The translations under genes and the position numbers were made by a program. This document shows, one piece after another, positions 49,926 to 59,367 of a stretch of DNA of 64,000 nucleotides. Source of the stretch: Pseudomonas pseudonitroreducens (GTDB lineage: Bacteria; Pseudomonadota; Gammaproteobacteria; Pseudomonadales; Pseudomonadaceae); contig NZ_BQHJ01000009.1 in assembly GCF_021603645.1 (NCBI RefSeq), forward strand, positions 62,001 to 126,000. Reading direction: 5' to 3'. Each line of letters begins with the position of its first letter. The stretch's first letter is position 1. The notes beneath the pieces are model-generated. The model was not told the DNA's origin. It searched no databases and was given only the letters and a program-made list of their open reading frames with translations.

Positions 49926-51386
49926 ATGGCCCTTACCGTCAATACCAACATTGCCTCTCTGAACACCCAGCGCAACCTGAACGGTTCGTCCAACGCGCTG
50001 AACACCTCGCTGCAGCGTCTGTCCACCGGCTACCGCATCAACAGCGCCAAAGACGACGCCGCCGGCCTGCAGATCTCCAACCGTCTGACCAGCCAGATCA
50101 GTGGCCTGAACCAGGCTACCCGCAACGCCAACGACGGTATCTCCCTGGCGCAGACCGCTGAAGGTGCCCTGCAGCAGTCCACCAACATCCTGCAGCGTAT
50201 CCGCGACCTGTCCATCCAGTCCGCCACCGGCTCCAACAGCGACGCCGACCGTGCCGCCCTGCAGAAAGAAGTGGCTGCCCAGCAGGCTGAACTGAGCCGT
50301 ATCGCCGACACCACCACCTTCGGTGGTCGCAAGCTGCTCGACGGTTCCTTTGGCACCACCAGCTTCCAGGTCGGTTCCAACGCCTACGAAACCATCGACG
50401 TGACCCTGAAGAACGCCTCTTCCACTTCCCTGGGTTCGTACCAGGTCGGTGGCGGCGCTTCGACCAACAGCACCGGTGCTTCGGCTGCTGGTACCACCAC
50501 CACTTCCAGCGTCGTCGGTAGCGGTGCAGGCTTCACTGCCACCAACATCACCGTGGTCGGCAACGGCGAAACCAAGACCGTTGCGGTCGCCTCGGGCGAC
50601 AGCGCCAAGGACATCGCCAGCAACTTCGACGGCGCCATCTCCGGTCTGTCCGCCACTGCCCGTAACGTGGTTCAGGCTGACGTGAACATCACCTCCGGCG
50701 CCGCCAGCTTCAGCCTGTCGGTTGGTAGCCAGCAGGTTTCCATCGTCGGTGTCACCAGCACCAAGGACCTGGCCGACCAGATCAACTCCAACGCCGGCAA
50801 ACTGAACGTCAGCGCCAACTACGACGCCAAGACCGACAAGGTGACCATCACTTCGGCTACCGGCGAGAACATCGTCTTCGGTGCTGACTCCGCTGGCGCC
50901 ACCGGTACCATCGACGTGGCTTCCCAGGGCTCCGACGGCACCTTCGGCACCTCCACCAACGTGGCAGCGGCAGGCGGCAAGGCGATCGGCTACGTACAGC
51001 TGAACTCCTCCACCTCCTACGCCCTGACCGGCACCTCCAGCGGTGTGTTCGGCGCCAGCAAGGCCACCCTGTCCACCGTCGCCGATGTGGATATCTCCAC
51101 CGCCGATGGCGCCCAGCGTGCCGTCTCGGTGATCGACAACGCCCTGGCCGCGATCGACTCCCAGCGTGCCGACCTCGGTGCCGTGCAGAACCGCTTCACC
51201 AACACCATCGACAACCTGACCAACATCGCGGAAAACGCCACCTCCGCCCGTAGCCGCATCAAGGACACCGACTTCGCCGCCGAAACCGCGTCGCTGTCGA
51301 AGAACCAGGTGCTGCAACAGGCTGGTACCGCGATCCTGGCCCAGGCCAACCAGCTGCCGCAGTCGGTACTCAGCCTGCTCCGTTAA
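49926..51386 (+). CDS. fliC: Flagellin FliC
   Basis: 486 residues, close to the 488 of the P. aeruginosa b-type. The N-terminal D0/D1 begins [20 protein letters not shown] and includes the TLR5-contact helix [18 protein letters not shown]. The C-terminal D1/D0 has [20 protein letters not shown] and [14 protein letters not shown]. The central D2/D3 region (about 175-400) is rich in Ser/Thr and Gly and holds the likely glycosylation sites; these cannot be pinned down from sequence. Synonymous codon use is strongly biased to C-ending codons, as in highly expressed genes. ATG at 49926 follows AAGGAGA. Confidence 0.97.
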   Translation: MALTVNTNIASLNTQRNLNGSSNALNTSLQRLSTGYRINSAKDDAAGLQISNRLTSQISGLNQATRNANDGISLAQTAEGALQQSTNILQRIRDLSIQSATGSNSDADRAALQKEVAAQQAELSRIADTTTFGGRKLLDGSFGTTSFQVGSNAYETIDVTLKNASSTSLGSYQVGGGASTNSTGASAAGTTTTSSVVGSGAGFTATNITVVGNGETKTVAVASGDSAKDIASNFDGAISGLSATARNVVQADVNITSGAASFSLSVGSQQVSIVGVTSTKDLADQINSNAGKLNVSANYDAKTDKVTITSATGENIVFGADSAGATGTIDVASQGSDGTFGTSTNVAAAGGKAIGYVQLNSSTSYALTGTSSGVFGASKATLSTVADVDISTADGAQRAVSVIDNALAAIDSQRADLGAVQNRFTNTIDNLTNIAENATSARSRIKDTDFAAETASLSKNQVLQQAGTAILAQANQLPQSVLSLLR

Positions 51387-51413
51387 TACCGGAGCGAGTT
51401 CTGAGGCAGCCAC

Positions 51414-51450
51414 AGGAGGAGGGGGAAACCCTTCCTCCTTTTTGCCTTTT
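51414..51450 (+). terminator. Intrinsic terminator after fliC
   Basis: AGGAGGAGGG and CCCTTCCTCCT arms followed by TTTTGCCTTTT. Probably lets only part of the fliC transcript run into flaG. Confidence 0.75.
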
Positions 51451-51464
51451 CCGAGGGGATGAAG

Positions 51465-51818
51465 ATGGATATCGTGAACATCGCTTCGACCAGCCTGCTG
51501 GGTAGCGCGCGCGGCACCGCCACGCCGAACCCGACGGCAACCCCCCGCGCCGCCGGCGAAGTGCAGCCTGCGGATGCGGTCAGCGCTGCCGACAAGCGTG
51601 GCCAGATCGATTCGGCCGTGAAGAGCATGCAGTCCTATGCTCAGTCGGTGACGCGCAACCTGAATTTCAGCATCGACGACTCCACCGGCGAAGTGGTGGT
51701 GAAGGTCATCGACGGCGAATCCGGCAAGGTGGTGCGGCAAATTCCTTCCGAGGAAGTGCTGAAGCTTGCCGCCCAGCTCGACGATATGCGCAGCCTGATG
51801 TTCGAAGCGCAGGCCTGA
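51465..51818 (+). CDS. flaG: Flagellar protein FlaG
   Basis: 117 residues. The conserved C-terminal FlaG domain reads VTRNLNFSIDDSTGEVVVKV and SGKVVRQIPSEEVLKLAAQL. The N-terminal half is low-complexity. FlaG is linked to filament length control and sits between fliC and fliD as in other pseudomonads. ATG at 51459 is directly against its GAGGGG site, so the second ATG at 51465 with 8-bp spacing is preferred. Confidence 0.9.
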   Translation: MDIVNIASTSLLGSARGTATPNPTATPRAAGEVQPADAVSAADKRGQIDSAVKSMQSYAQSVTRNLNFSIDDSTGEVVVKVIDGESGKVVRQIPSEEVLKLAAQLDDMRSLMFEAQA

Positions 51819-51833
51819 CTGGGCCAAGGACTC

Positions 51834-51850
51834 TTGGCATGGTGCTTGCT
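51834..51850 (+). promoter_or_regulatory. Sigma-54 promoter of fliD
   Basis: TTGGCATGGTGCTTGCT with exact GG-N10-GC spacing, 52 bp before the fliD ATG. Fits the FleQ/RpoN-dependent class to which fliD belongs in P. aeruginosa. Confidence 0.8.
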
Positions 51851-51901
51851 CTGGTTATCCGGCAAGGATCATTGCACGCAGAATTTTGACGGAGGTGGAA
51901 C

Positions 51902-53347
51902 ATGGCAGGTGTAACCGGAATCGCGACGGGCAACGATTATTCGAGCCTGATCTCGTCGATCGTCGCACTGGAAAAGGCGCCCAAGCAGACCCAGCTGGAC
52001 ACGCTGGAGAAAAACGCCACCACCAAGCTCACCTCCCTCGGTTCGCTCAAGAGTGCCATCAGCGCCTTCCAGACCGCGCTGAGCACCCTCAACAGCCCTT
52101 CGTCGTTCCTCGCGCGTACCGCCAAGTCCTCCGATGACAGCGTGTTCAAGGCCACCGCGAGCCAGAGTGCCGCCGCCGGCAGTTATCAGATCCAGGTCTC
52201 GCAGCTGGCCGCCAGCAGCAAGGTGGCCCTGCAGTCGATCGCCAACAGCGCCGACGCCAAGTTCAACAGCGGCAGGATGAGCATCTCGCTGGGTGATACC
52301 GAAGTCCTCGACCTGCAGATCGACAGCAGCAACAACACCCTGGGCGGGGTGCGCGACGCGATCAACAAGCAATCCTCCACCTCCGGCGTGACGGCCACCA
52401 TCGTCACCGACTCCTCCGGTTCGCGCCTGGTGCTCAACAGCACCAAGTCCGGTGACGGCAAGGACATCAAGGTGGCGATTTCCGGCGAAGGCAGCGACGG
52501 CGACACCAGCCTGAGCAAGCTGGCCTTCGACCCGAGCACCGCCAAGAGCCTGGCCTCGCTGACTGACGCCGAGAAGGCGGCCGGGCTGGGCGGCTATGTG
52601 ACCAAGGCGCAAAGCGCCAAGCTGACCGTCGACGGCCTGTCGGTGGTGAGCGACACCAACACCGTCACCTCGGCCATCGAGGGCGTGAGCATCAACCTCA
52701 CCAAGGTGACCGCCGCGGATACGCCCGTGACCCTGACCGTCGCCCGCGACGAGGCCGGGGTGAAGGCGAACGTGCAGAAGTTCGTCGACGCCTACAACAC
52801 CCTGATCTCCTTCACCAACACGCAGACCAAGGTGACTTCGGTCGGTGACGATAAAACACCGGTCACCGGCGCGCTGGTGGGTGACTCGTCCGTGCGTTCG
52901 CTGCTCAGTGCCGTGCGCAGCGAGATCACCACTCCGGGCGAAGGCGGCGGCACCTACAACACGCTGGCCAGCCTGGGGATCACCACCGATCCCAAGGACG
53001 GCACCCTGAAGATCAACGACGACAAACTGACCAAGGCCGTCAGCACCGACTTCGAAGGCGTGGCCGCCTACTTCACCGGCGACAATGGCCTGGCCTCGCG
53101 CCTGACCACCCGCCTGAAGCCCTACACCGATTCGGCCGGTATCCTCGACCAGCGGACCGACATGCTGCAGAAGACCATCAGCAGCGTCGACAAGCAGCAG
53201 AAGGACCTGGACACCCGCATCGCCGCGCTGCAGGACCGCCTGAACAAGCAGTTCTCCGCCATGGACAACCTGGTGGCGCAACTGAGCAAGACCGGCGACC
53301 AACTGCTTTCCCAGCTCAACAGCATGCCCTTCGCCAACAAGAGCTGA
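51902..53347 (+). CDS. fliD: Filament cap protein FliD (HAP2)
   Basis: 481 residues. The N-terminal FliD_N domain (GIATGNDYSSLISSIVALEK) and the C-terminal coiled-coil (QKTISSVDKQQKDLDTRIAA, LNKQFSAMDNLVAQLSKTGD) are both complete. It caps the growing filament and promotes flagellin folding; in P. aeruginosa the cap is also a mucin adhesin. The ATG at 51902 follows GGAGG. Confidence 0.95.
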   Translation: MAGVTGIATGNDYSSLISSIVALEKAPKQTQLDTLEKNATTKLTSLGSLKSAISAFQTALSTLNSPSSFLARTAKSSDDSVFKATASQSAAAGSYQIQVSQLAASSKVALQSIANSADAKFNSGRMSISLGDTEVLDLQIDSSNNTLGGVRDAINKQSSTSGVTATIVTDSSGSRLVLNSTKSGDGKDIKVAISGEGSDGDTSLSKLAFDPSTAKSLASLTDAEKAAGLGGYVTKAQSAKLTVDGLSVVSDTNTVTSAIEGVSINLTKVTAADTPVTLTVARDEAGVKANVQKFVDAYNTLISFTNTQTKVTSVGDDKTPVTGALVGDSSVRSLLSAVRSEITTPGEGGGTYNTLASLGITTDPKDGTLKINDDKLTKAVSTDFEGVAAYFTGDNGLASRLTTRLKPYTDSAGILDQRTDMLQKTISSVDKQQKDLDTRIAALQDRLNKQFSAMDNLVAQLSKTGDQLLSQLNSMPFANKS

Positions 53348-53356
53348 TTCCCCTGA

Positions 53357-53387
53357 GCGGGCGCGGCAACAGCAGCGCCGCGCCCGC
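53357..53387 (+). other. GC-rich hairpin after fliD
   Basis: GCGGGCGCGGC and GCCGCGCCCGC form an 11-bp perfect stem 10 bp after fliD. It is followed by an A-tract rather than a T-tract, so it is not a canonical terminator on this strand, but may block RNA polymerase or 3' exonucleases. Confidence 0.5.
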
Positions 53388-53412
53388 CTCGAAAAAAAAT
53401 TGCCTCCGACGA

Positions 53413-53439
53413 TAAAGCTCCTGCAATACCGGCCGATAC
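53413..53439 (+). promoter_or_regulatory. FliA (sigma-28) promoter of fliS
   Basis: TAAAGCTC (53413-53420), 11 bp, GCCGATAC (53432-53439). The -35 octamer equals that of fliC. 37 bp before the fliS ATG. Confidence 0.85.
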
Positions 53440-53475
53440 CTTGGTCAGTAAGAGAATTTGCAGCAGGAGCCTGCC

Positions 53476-53856
53476 ATGTACGCCATGAAAGCCATGAAGC
53501 AATACCAGCAAGTCAGCCTGGAAGCGCGCGTCGCCGAAGCCTCGCCGCACGGCCTGATCCAGTTGCTCATGCAGGGCGGACTGGAGCGTCTGGCCCAGGC
53601 CCGTGGCGCCATCGAGCGCGGCCAGATGGCCGAACGCGGCGAGCTGATCAGCAAGGCCATCGGCATCGTCGGCGGCCTGCGCGAAGCACTGAACGCGGAA
53701 GCGGGTGGCGAACTGGCGCTGAATCTGGACCGCCTCTACGGTTACATGACCGAGCGTCTGCTGGAGGCCAACCGCAACGGCGACGCGGCGATCCTCGACG
53801 AAGTCTCGGGTCTGCTGCGTGAGGTAAAATCGGGCTGGGACGCTATCGCCGCCTGA
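53476..53856 (+). CDS. fliS: Flagellin export chaperone FliS
   Basis: 126 residues, four-helix chaperone that binds the C-terminus of flagellin in the cytoplasm. Typical sequence: AMKQYQQVSLEARVAEASPH, GLIQLLMQGGLERLAQARGA, and LYGYMTERLLEANRNGD. The ATG at 53476 follows CAGGAG and gives the family length. It has its own FliA promoter, so chaperone supply can track flagellin supply. Confidence 0.94.
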   Translation: MYAMKAMKQYQQVSLEARVAEASPHGLIQLLMQGGLERLAQARGAIERGQMAERGELISKAIGIVGGLREALNAEAGGELALNLDRLYGYMTERLLEANRNGDAAILDEVSGLLREVKSGWDAIAA

Positions 53857-53870
53857 AGGAAGGATTAGTC

Positions 53871-54167
53871 ATGAGCCAGGCCATGCTTCAACTCAACGAG
53901 ACTCGCGCCGCCCTGAGCGCCGCCATGCACAACAAGGACTGGGAAGCCATTGGCGACCTCGACCGGCAGTGCCGCGAGCAGGTCGACGTGGCCATGCAGG
54001 ACGCCGAGCGCGACGAGCAGGCCCTGCGCGAAACCATGGAACAGTTGCTGGCGCTGTATGCCGAACTGGTCCAGGTGTGCACCGCCCAGCGCACCGCCAT
54101 CGGCGCGGAGCTGACCGCCGTGCATCGCTCCAGCAAGGGTGCCAAGGTTTATCAGATGTTTGGCTGA
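53871..54167 (+). CDS. fliT: FliT-like flagellar chaperone
   Basis: 98 residues, helical, 14 bp after fliS. Layout and composition (QLNETRAALSAAMHNKDWEA, EQLLALYAELVQVCTAQR) resemble FliT-type chaperones that bind FliD; the same position in P. aeruginosa is held by the gene called fleP. Sequence motifs are weak in this family, so the call rests mainly on position and size. Confidence 0.7.
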   Translation: MSQAMLQLNETRAALSAAMHNKDWEAIGDLDRQCREQVDVAMQDAERDEQALRETMEQLLALYAELVQVCTAQRTAIGAELTAVHRSSKGAKVYQMFG

Positions 54168-54311
54168 TCCTTCCGGATCGGCTCTCTTTCGGCGGTGATC
54201 GGCCAGGTGCCGGTGGCCGCCGCCTCCGCTTCGAACTACGCTGCACTTCAATTGCCATGACAGGGATCAACACCCTTCGTCGGGCTGCACCAAAAAAAAC
54301 ACGCCATAAAT

Positions 54312-54340
54312 TTGACTCGAGCCACAATTTTGACTTAACT
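54312..54340 (+). promoter_or_regulatory. Possible sigma-70 promoter of fleQ
   Basis: TTGACT (54312-54317), 17 bp, TTAACT (54335-54340), in an AT-rich island 97 bp before fleQ. fleQ is transcribed by sigma-70 in P. aeruginosa. The remaining part of the 269-bp fliT-fleQ gap shows no gene. Confidence 0.5.
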
Positions 54341-54436
54341 AGTGGCCAAATGCTGGCTAGCACGAGGAAATTGTGCTGTGGCCAGGTCGTGTCAGCCGCC
54401 GTAGGACGGCCTTCAAGCCCGGGATGACAAGCTAAG

Positions 54437-55912
<1,476 letters not shown>

Positions 55913-55964
55913 CGCTTCCGTCGTGCTCGTATTTTCAAGTCATTGAAATATAACGAGTAAATTT

Positions 55965-55981
55965 TAGGCACGGGGTTTGCT
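55965..55981 (+). promoter_or_regulatory. Sigma-54 promoter of fleSR
   Basis: TAGGCACGGGGTTTGCT with exact GG-N10-GC spacing. Just upstream, AAGTCATTGAAATATAAC (55937-55954) loosely resembles the FleQ-binding consensus GTCAATAAATTGAC. Transcription would start near 55992. Confidence 0.85.
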
Positions 55982-55987
55982 AAGACT

Positions 55988-56022
55988 CATCCGACCGACA
56001 GATTCACGCCGTCGGACGGATG
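55988..56022 (+). promoter_or_regulatory. 5'-leader hairpin of fleS
   Basis: CATCCGACCGAC and GTCGGACGGATG can pair (11 of 12) around an 11-nt loop. The stem occupies nearly the whole leader, from the predicted RNA start to the TGAGG ribosome site, so it may control fleS translation or mRNA stability. Confidence 0.55.
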
Positions 56023-56033
56023 AGGAAACCCGC

Positions 56034-57263
56034 ATGATGCCCGCCCCCAATCGCCAGACTGAACTTGCTTCCCAGGTCACTGCAGATCCACTGCAGGTGC
56101 CAGTGGAGCAGCAGAGCCGTGCCCATCTGGAGCAGACCTTCGCGCTGTTCAACCAGATGTCCAGCCAGCTCAACCAGTCCTACAGCCTGCTGGAAGCCCG
56201 CGTCACCGAGCTGAAGGGTGAACTTGCCCTGGTCAGCGCGCAGCGCATGCAGGAGCTGGCCGAGAAGGAGCGCCTGGCCAACCGGCTGCAAAGCCTGCTC
56301 GACGTGCTGCCCGGCGGCGTCATCGTGATCGATGGCCAGGGTGTCGTGCGCGACGCCAATCCGGTGGCGGTGGCGCTGCTCGGCAAGCCACTGGTGGGCA
56401 TGCTCTGGCGCGAGGTGATCTCCCGCAGCTTTGCCCCGCGCGCCGACGATGGTCACGAAGTTTCCCTGCGCGATGGCCGTCGCGTGTCCATCGCCATCCG
56501 CCCGTTGAACGGCGAGCCCGGCCAACTGGTGCTGCTCAACGACCTGACGGAAACCCGTCGCCTGCAGGATCAACTGGCCCGCCACGAACGCCTCTCCGCG
56601 CTGGGCCGGATGGTCGCCTCGCTGGCCCACCAGATTCGCACCCCGCTGTCCGCCGCCATGCTTTATGCCGGCCACCTGAGCGAAGGCGAGCTGCCGGTCG
56701 AGCAGCAGCAGCGTTTCGCCGGCCGCATCAAGGAGCGCCTGCATGAACTGGAAAGCCAGGTGCGCGACATGCTGGTGTTCGCCCGGGGCGAACTGCCGCT
56801 GCCCGATCGCCTGCTGCCCAATCAACTCTTCGCCAGCCTGCGCGCCGCCGCCGAATCCCATGTCGCCGGCCTGAACGTGCGCTGGCAGTGCGACGCCCGT
56901 GTGGGCGAACTGCTGTGCAATCGCGACACCCTGGTCGGCACCGTGCTCAACCTGGTGGAGAACGCCATCCAGGCTGCCGGCCGCGACGTGCGCCTGAAAG
57001 TGCACCTGTACCAGCGTGACAACAGCCTGCGCCTGTCCATCAGCGACAACGGCCCGGGCATGAGCGGCGAAACCCTGGCGCGCCTGGGCGAACCGTTCTT
57101 CACCACCAAGACCACCGGCACCGGTCTCGGCCTGGCCGTGGTGAAAGCCGTCGCCAAGGCCCACCAGGGCGAGCTGAGCCTGCGCTCGCGCCCTGGAGTC
57201 GGTACCTGCGCCACCCTGATCCTGCCGTTGATCCTGGCTCAACCCGTCGTCCACGAGGAGTGA
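56034..57263 (+). CDS. fleS: Two-component sensor histidine kinase FleS
   Basis: 409 residues and no transmembrane segment, so cytoplasmic. A coiled-coil N-terminal region (about 28-90) leads to a PAS domain (about 86-175, LLDVLPGGVIVIDGQG), then HisKA with His199 in VASLAHQIRTPLS, and a HATPase domain with NLVENAIQAAG, SDNGPGMS and TGTGLGLAVVKAV. It phosphorylates FleR. The ATG at 56034 follows GAGG by 8 bp. Confidence 0.95.
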   Translation: MMPAPNRQTELASQVTADPLQVPVEQQSRAHLEQTFALFNQMSSQLNQSYSLLEARVTELKGELALVSAQRMQELAEKERLANRLQSLLDVLPGGVIVIDGQGVVRDANPVAVALLGKPLVGMLWREVISRSFAPRADDGHEVSLRDGRRVSIAIRPLNGEPGQLVLLNDLTETRRLQDQLARHERLSALGRMVASLAHQIRTPLSAAMLYAGHLSEGELPVEQQQRFAGRIKERLHELESQVRDMLVFARGELPLPDRLLPNQLFASLRAAAESHVAGLNVRWQCDARVGELLCNRDTLVGTVLNLVENAIQAAGRDVRLKVHLYQRDNSLRLSISDNGPGMSGETLARLGEPFFTTKTTGTGLGLAVVKAVAKAHQGELSLRSRPGVGTCATLILPLILAQPVVHEE

Positions 57264-57268
57264 TTTCC

Positions 57269-58684
57269 ATGGCCGCCAAAGTCCTGCTGGTCGAAGACGA
57301 CCGCGCCCTTCGTGAAGCCCTCTGTGACACCCTGTCGCTCGGCGGGCATGATTTCATCGCCGTCGATTGTGCCGAGGCCGCGCTGCCGGCACTGGAGAAA
57401 GACGCCTTCAGCCTGGTGATCAGTGACGTGAACATGCCGGGCATGGACGGGCACCAGTTGCTCGGCCTGATCCGCAAGCGCTACCCGCACCTGCCGGTGC
57501 TGCTGATGACCGCCTACGGCGCGGTCGATCGTGCCGTGGATGCGATGCGCCAGGGCGCTGCCGATTACCTGGTCAAACCGTTCGAGCCGCGTGCGCTGCT
57601 GGAACTGGTGGCCCGCCATGCGCTGGGCGCCGTGCCGGCCAGCACCGGTGAAGGCCCGGTGGCGCTGGAGCCGGCCAGCCGGCAGTTGCTGGAGCTGGCT
57701 GGCCGGGTGGCGCGCAGCGATTCCACCGTGCTCATTTCCGGCGAGTCCGGTACCGGCAAGGAAGTCCTGGCGCAATACATTCACCAGCAGTCGCCACGCG
57801 TCGGCAAGCCATTCGTCGCGATCAACTGCGCGGCGATTCCGGACAACATGCTCGAGGCCACCCTGTTCGGCCACGAGAAGGGTGCTTTCACCGGCGCCAT
57901 CGCCGCGCAGCCGGGCAAGTTCGAACTGGCCGATGGCGGCACCATCCTGCTCGATGAGATCTCCGAGATGCCGCTGGCCCTGCAGGCCAAGCTGCTGCGC
58001 GTACTGCAGGAGCGCGAAGTGGAACGCGTCGGCGCACGCAAGCCGATCAGCCTGGACATCCGCGTGCTCGCCACCACCAACCGCGACCTGCTCGGCGAGG
58101 TGGCCGCCGGCCGCTTCCGCGAAGACCTCTACTATCGCCTGTCGGTCTTCCCGCTGGCATGGCGCCCGCTGCGCGAGCGTCCCGCCGACATCCTGCCGCT
58201 GGCCGAGCGCCTGCTGGCCAAGTACGTGCGCAAGATGAACCACGCGCCGGTAATCCTGGCCGACGACGCCCGCGCCGCTTTGCTGGCGCACCCCTGGCCA
58301 GGCAACGTGCGTGAACTGGACAACGCCATCCAGCGCTCGCTGATCCTCCAGCAGGGCGGCCAGGTGCAGGCCGCCGACCTGTGCCTGACCGCGCCCATCG
58401 GCCTGGCCCCGCGCCCGCTGCTGGCGGCCGTTCCGTCCGCACTGGCGGCACCGGCTCCGGGCAGCGTCGAAATTCCGTCGCCGGTCTCCGCCGAGGCCGG
58501 GCAACTGGGCGAAGACCTCAAGCGCCGCGAGTTCCAGATGATCATCGACACCCTGCGCAGCGAGCGCGGCCGGCGCAAGGAGGCCGCCGAGCGCCTGGGC
58601 ATCAGCCCGCGCACTCTGCGCTACAAGCTCGCGCAGATGCGCGATGCGGGCATGGATGTGGAGGCTTACCTCTACGCCAGTTGA
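57269..58684 (+). CDS. fleR: Two-component response regulator FleR (NtrC family)
   Basis: 471 residues. The receiver domain has Asp53 (VISDVNMPGMDG), Thr81 and Lys103. The sigma-54 activator domain has Walker A GESGTGKE (158-165) and the GAFTGA loop (205-210). The Fis-type HTH is at the C-terminus (AAERLGISPRTLRYKLAQMR). It activates the flgBCDE and flgFGHIJKL operons in P. aeruginosa. Separated from fleS by 5 bp; GAGGAG lies 8 bp before the ATG at 57269. Confidence 0.95.
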   Translation: MAAKVLLVEDDRALREALCDTLSLGGHDFIAVDCAEAALPALEKDAFSLVISDVNMPGMDGHQLLGLIRKRYPHLPVLLMTAYGAVDRAVDAMRQGAADYLVKPFEPRALLELVARHALGAVPASTGEGPVALEPASRQLLELAGRVARSDSTVLISGESGTGKEVLAQYIHQQSPRVGKPFVAINCAAIPDNMLEATLFGHEKGAFTGAIAAQPGKFELADGGTILLDEISEMPLALQAKLLRVLQEREVERVGARKPISLDIRVLATTNRDLLGEVAAGRFREDLYYRLSVFPLAWRPLRERPADILPLAERLLAKYVRKMNHAPVILADDARAALLAHPWPGNVRELDNAIQRSLILQQGGQVQAADLCLTAPIGLAPRPLLAAVPSALAAPAPGSVEIPSPVSAEAGQLGEDLKRREFQMIIDTLRSERGRRKEAAERLGISPRTLRYKLAQMRDAGMDVEAYLYAS

Positions 58685-58708
58685 GCCACTGACTGACAAC
58701 CCCCTCTT

Positions 58709-58733
58709 GGCCCGCACTTGTGCGGGCCTTTTC
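58709..58733 (+). terminator. Intrinsic terminator after fleR
   Basis: GGCCCGCAC-TT-GTGCGGGCC followed by TTTTC, 25 bp after the stop. Confidence 0.88.
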
Positions 58734-58767
58734 TTGGCGGTGCCGTCAGTTGAACGCAAGCGATCTT

Positions 58768-58832
58768 GTAGGAGCGAGCTTGCTCGCGAACCGGTCTCGC
58801 AGCGGGCCATTCGCGAGCAAGCTCGCTCTTAC
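58768..58832. repeat. Intergenic palindromic repeat, GTAGGAGCGAGC family
   Basis: Copy between fleR and fliE; the right arm ends CTCTTAC. It lies between the fleR terminator and the fliE promoter and so adds to the 334-bp gap. Confidence 0.85.
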
Positions 58833-58942
58833 AGGAATGCGTTCCTCGGCCGTTGGGGCTGGCCAGAAAGGAACTGACGCTTTCTTTCACAGGATGCCCA
58901 TTCCAGAGCCTCTATCCGCATTTTTCCTGCACCCCGAAAACC

Positions 58943-58958
58943 TGGCACCCAAGTTGCA
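58943..58958 (+). promoter_or_regulatory. Sigma-54 promoter of fliEFGHI
   Basis: TGGCACCCAAGTTGCA with exact GG-N10-GC spacing, 61 bp before the fliE ATG. No CGGCAA/TTGCCG hexamers precede it, in contrast to flgB and flgF. Confidence 0.87.
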
Positions 58959-59018
58959 ATCACCTTTGCAAAGCGCCGCGTAGTGTCAAAAAACCGCGGC
59001 CAGTCGGAGGGGTAAGTG

Positions 59019-59348
59019 ATGAGTCAGGGTGTCGAGTTCAATCGTCTGTTGCTGGAAATGCGTTCCATGCAAATGGAGGCCATGGCCAAGGCGAAGACGC
59101 AGGCCGCGCCGGTCGAGCCGGGGGCGCCGAGCTTCTCGCAGATGCTCGGCCAGGCGGTGGACAAGGTGAACGCTACCCAGCAGGTCGCTTCCGACATGGC
59201 CTCCGCTTTCGAGATGGGGCAAAGCGGTGTCGATCTCACCGATGTGATGATCGCCTCGCAGAAGGCTGGTGTTTCTTTCCAGGCAATGACCCAGGTACGC
59301 AACAAGCTCGTGCAGGCGTACCAGGACATCATGCAGATGCCGGTTTGA
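59019..59348 (+). CDS. fliE: Flagellar hook-basal body complex protein FliE
   Basis: 109 residues, links the MS ring to the rod. Conserved C-terminal part: [20 protein letters not shown] and [19 protein letters not shown] at 59019 is 8 bp from GGAGG; the GTG one codon earlier is less likely. First gene of the fliEFGHI operon. Confidence 0.95.
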   Translation: MSQGVEFNRLLLEMRSMQMEAMAKAKTQAAPVEPGAPSFSQMLGQAVDKVNATQQVASDMASAFEMGQSGVDLTDVMIASQKAGVSFQAMTQVRNKLVQAYQDIMQMPV

Positions 59349-59367
59349 GCGGCGAGGATCGTAGGTA

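Noticed and set aside
49899-51827. 642-codon minus-strand frame across fliC and flaG
   Set aside because: Glycine-rich shadow of the strongly codon-biased fliC; no ribosome site.
54370-54390. Possible Vfr/CRP site (AAATTGTGCTGTGGCC) upstream of fleQ
   Set aside because: Vfr does bind near fleQ in P. aeruginosa, but only one half-site here fits the TGTGA-N6-TCACA pattern, so I do not annotate it.
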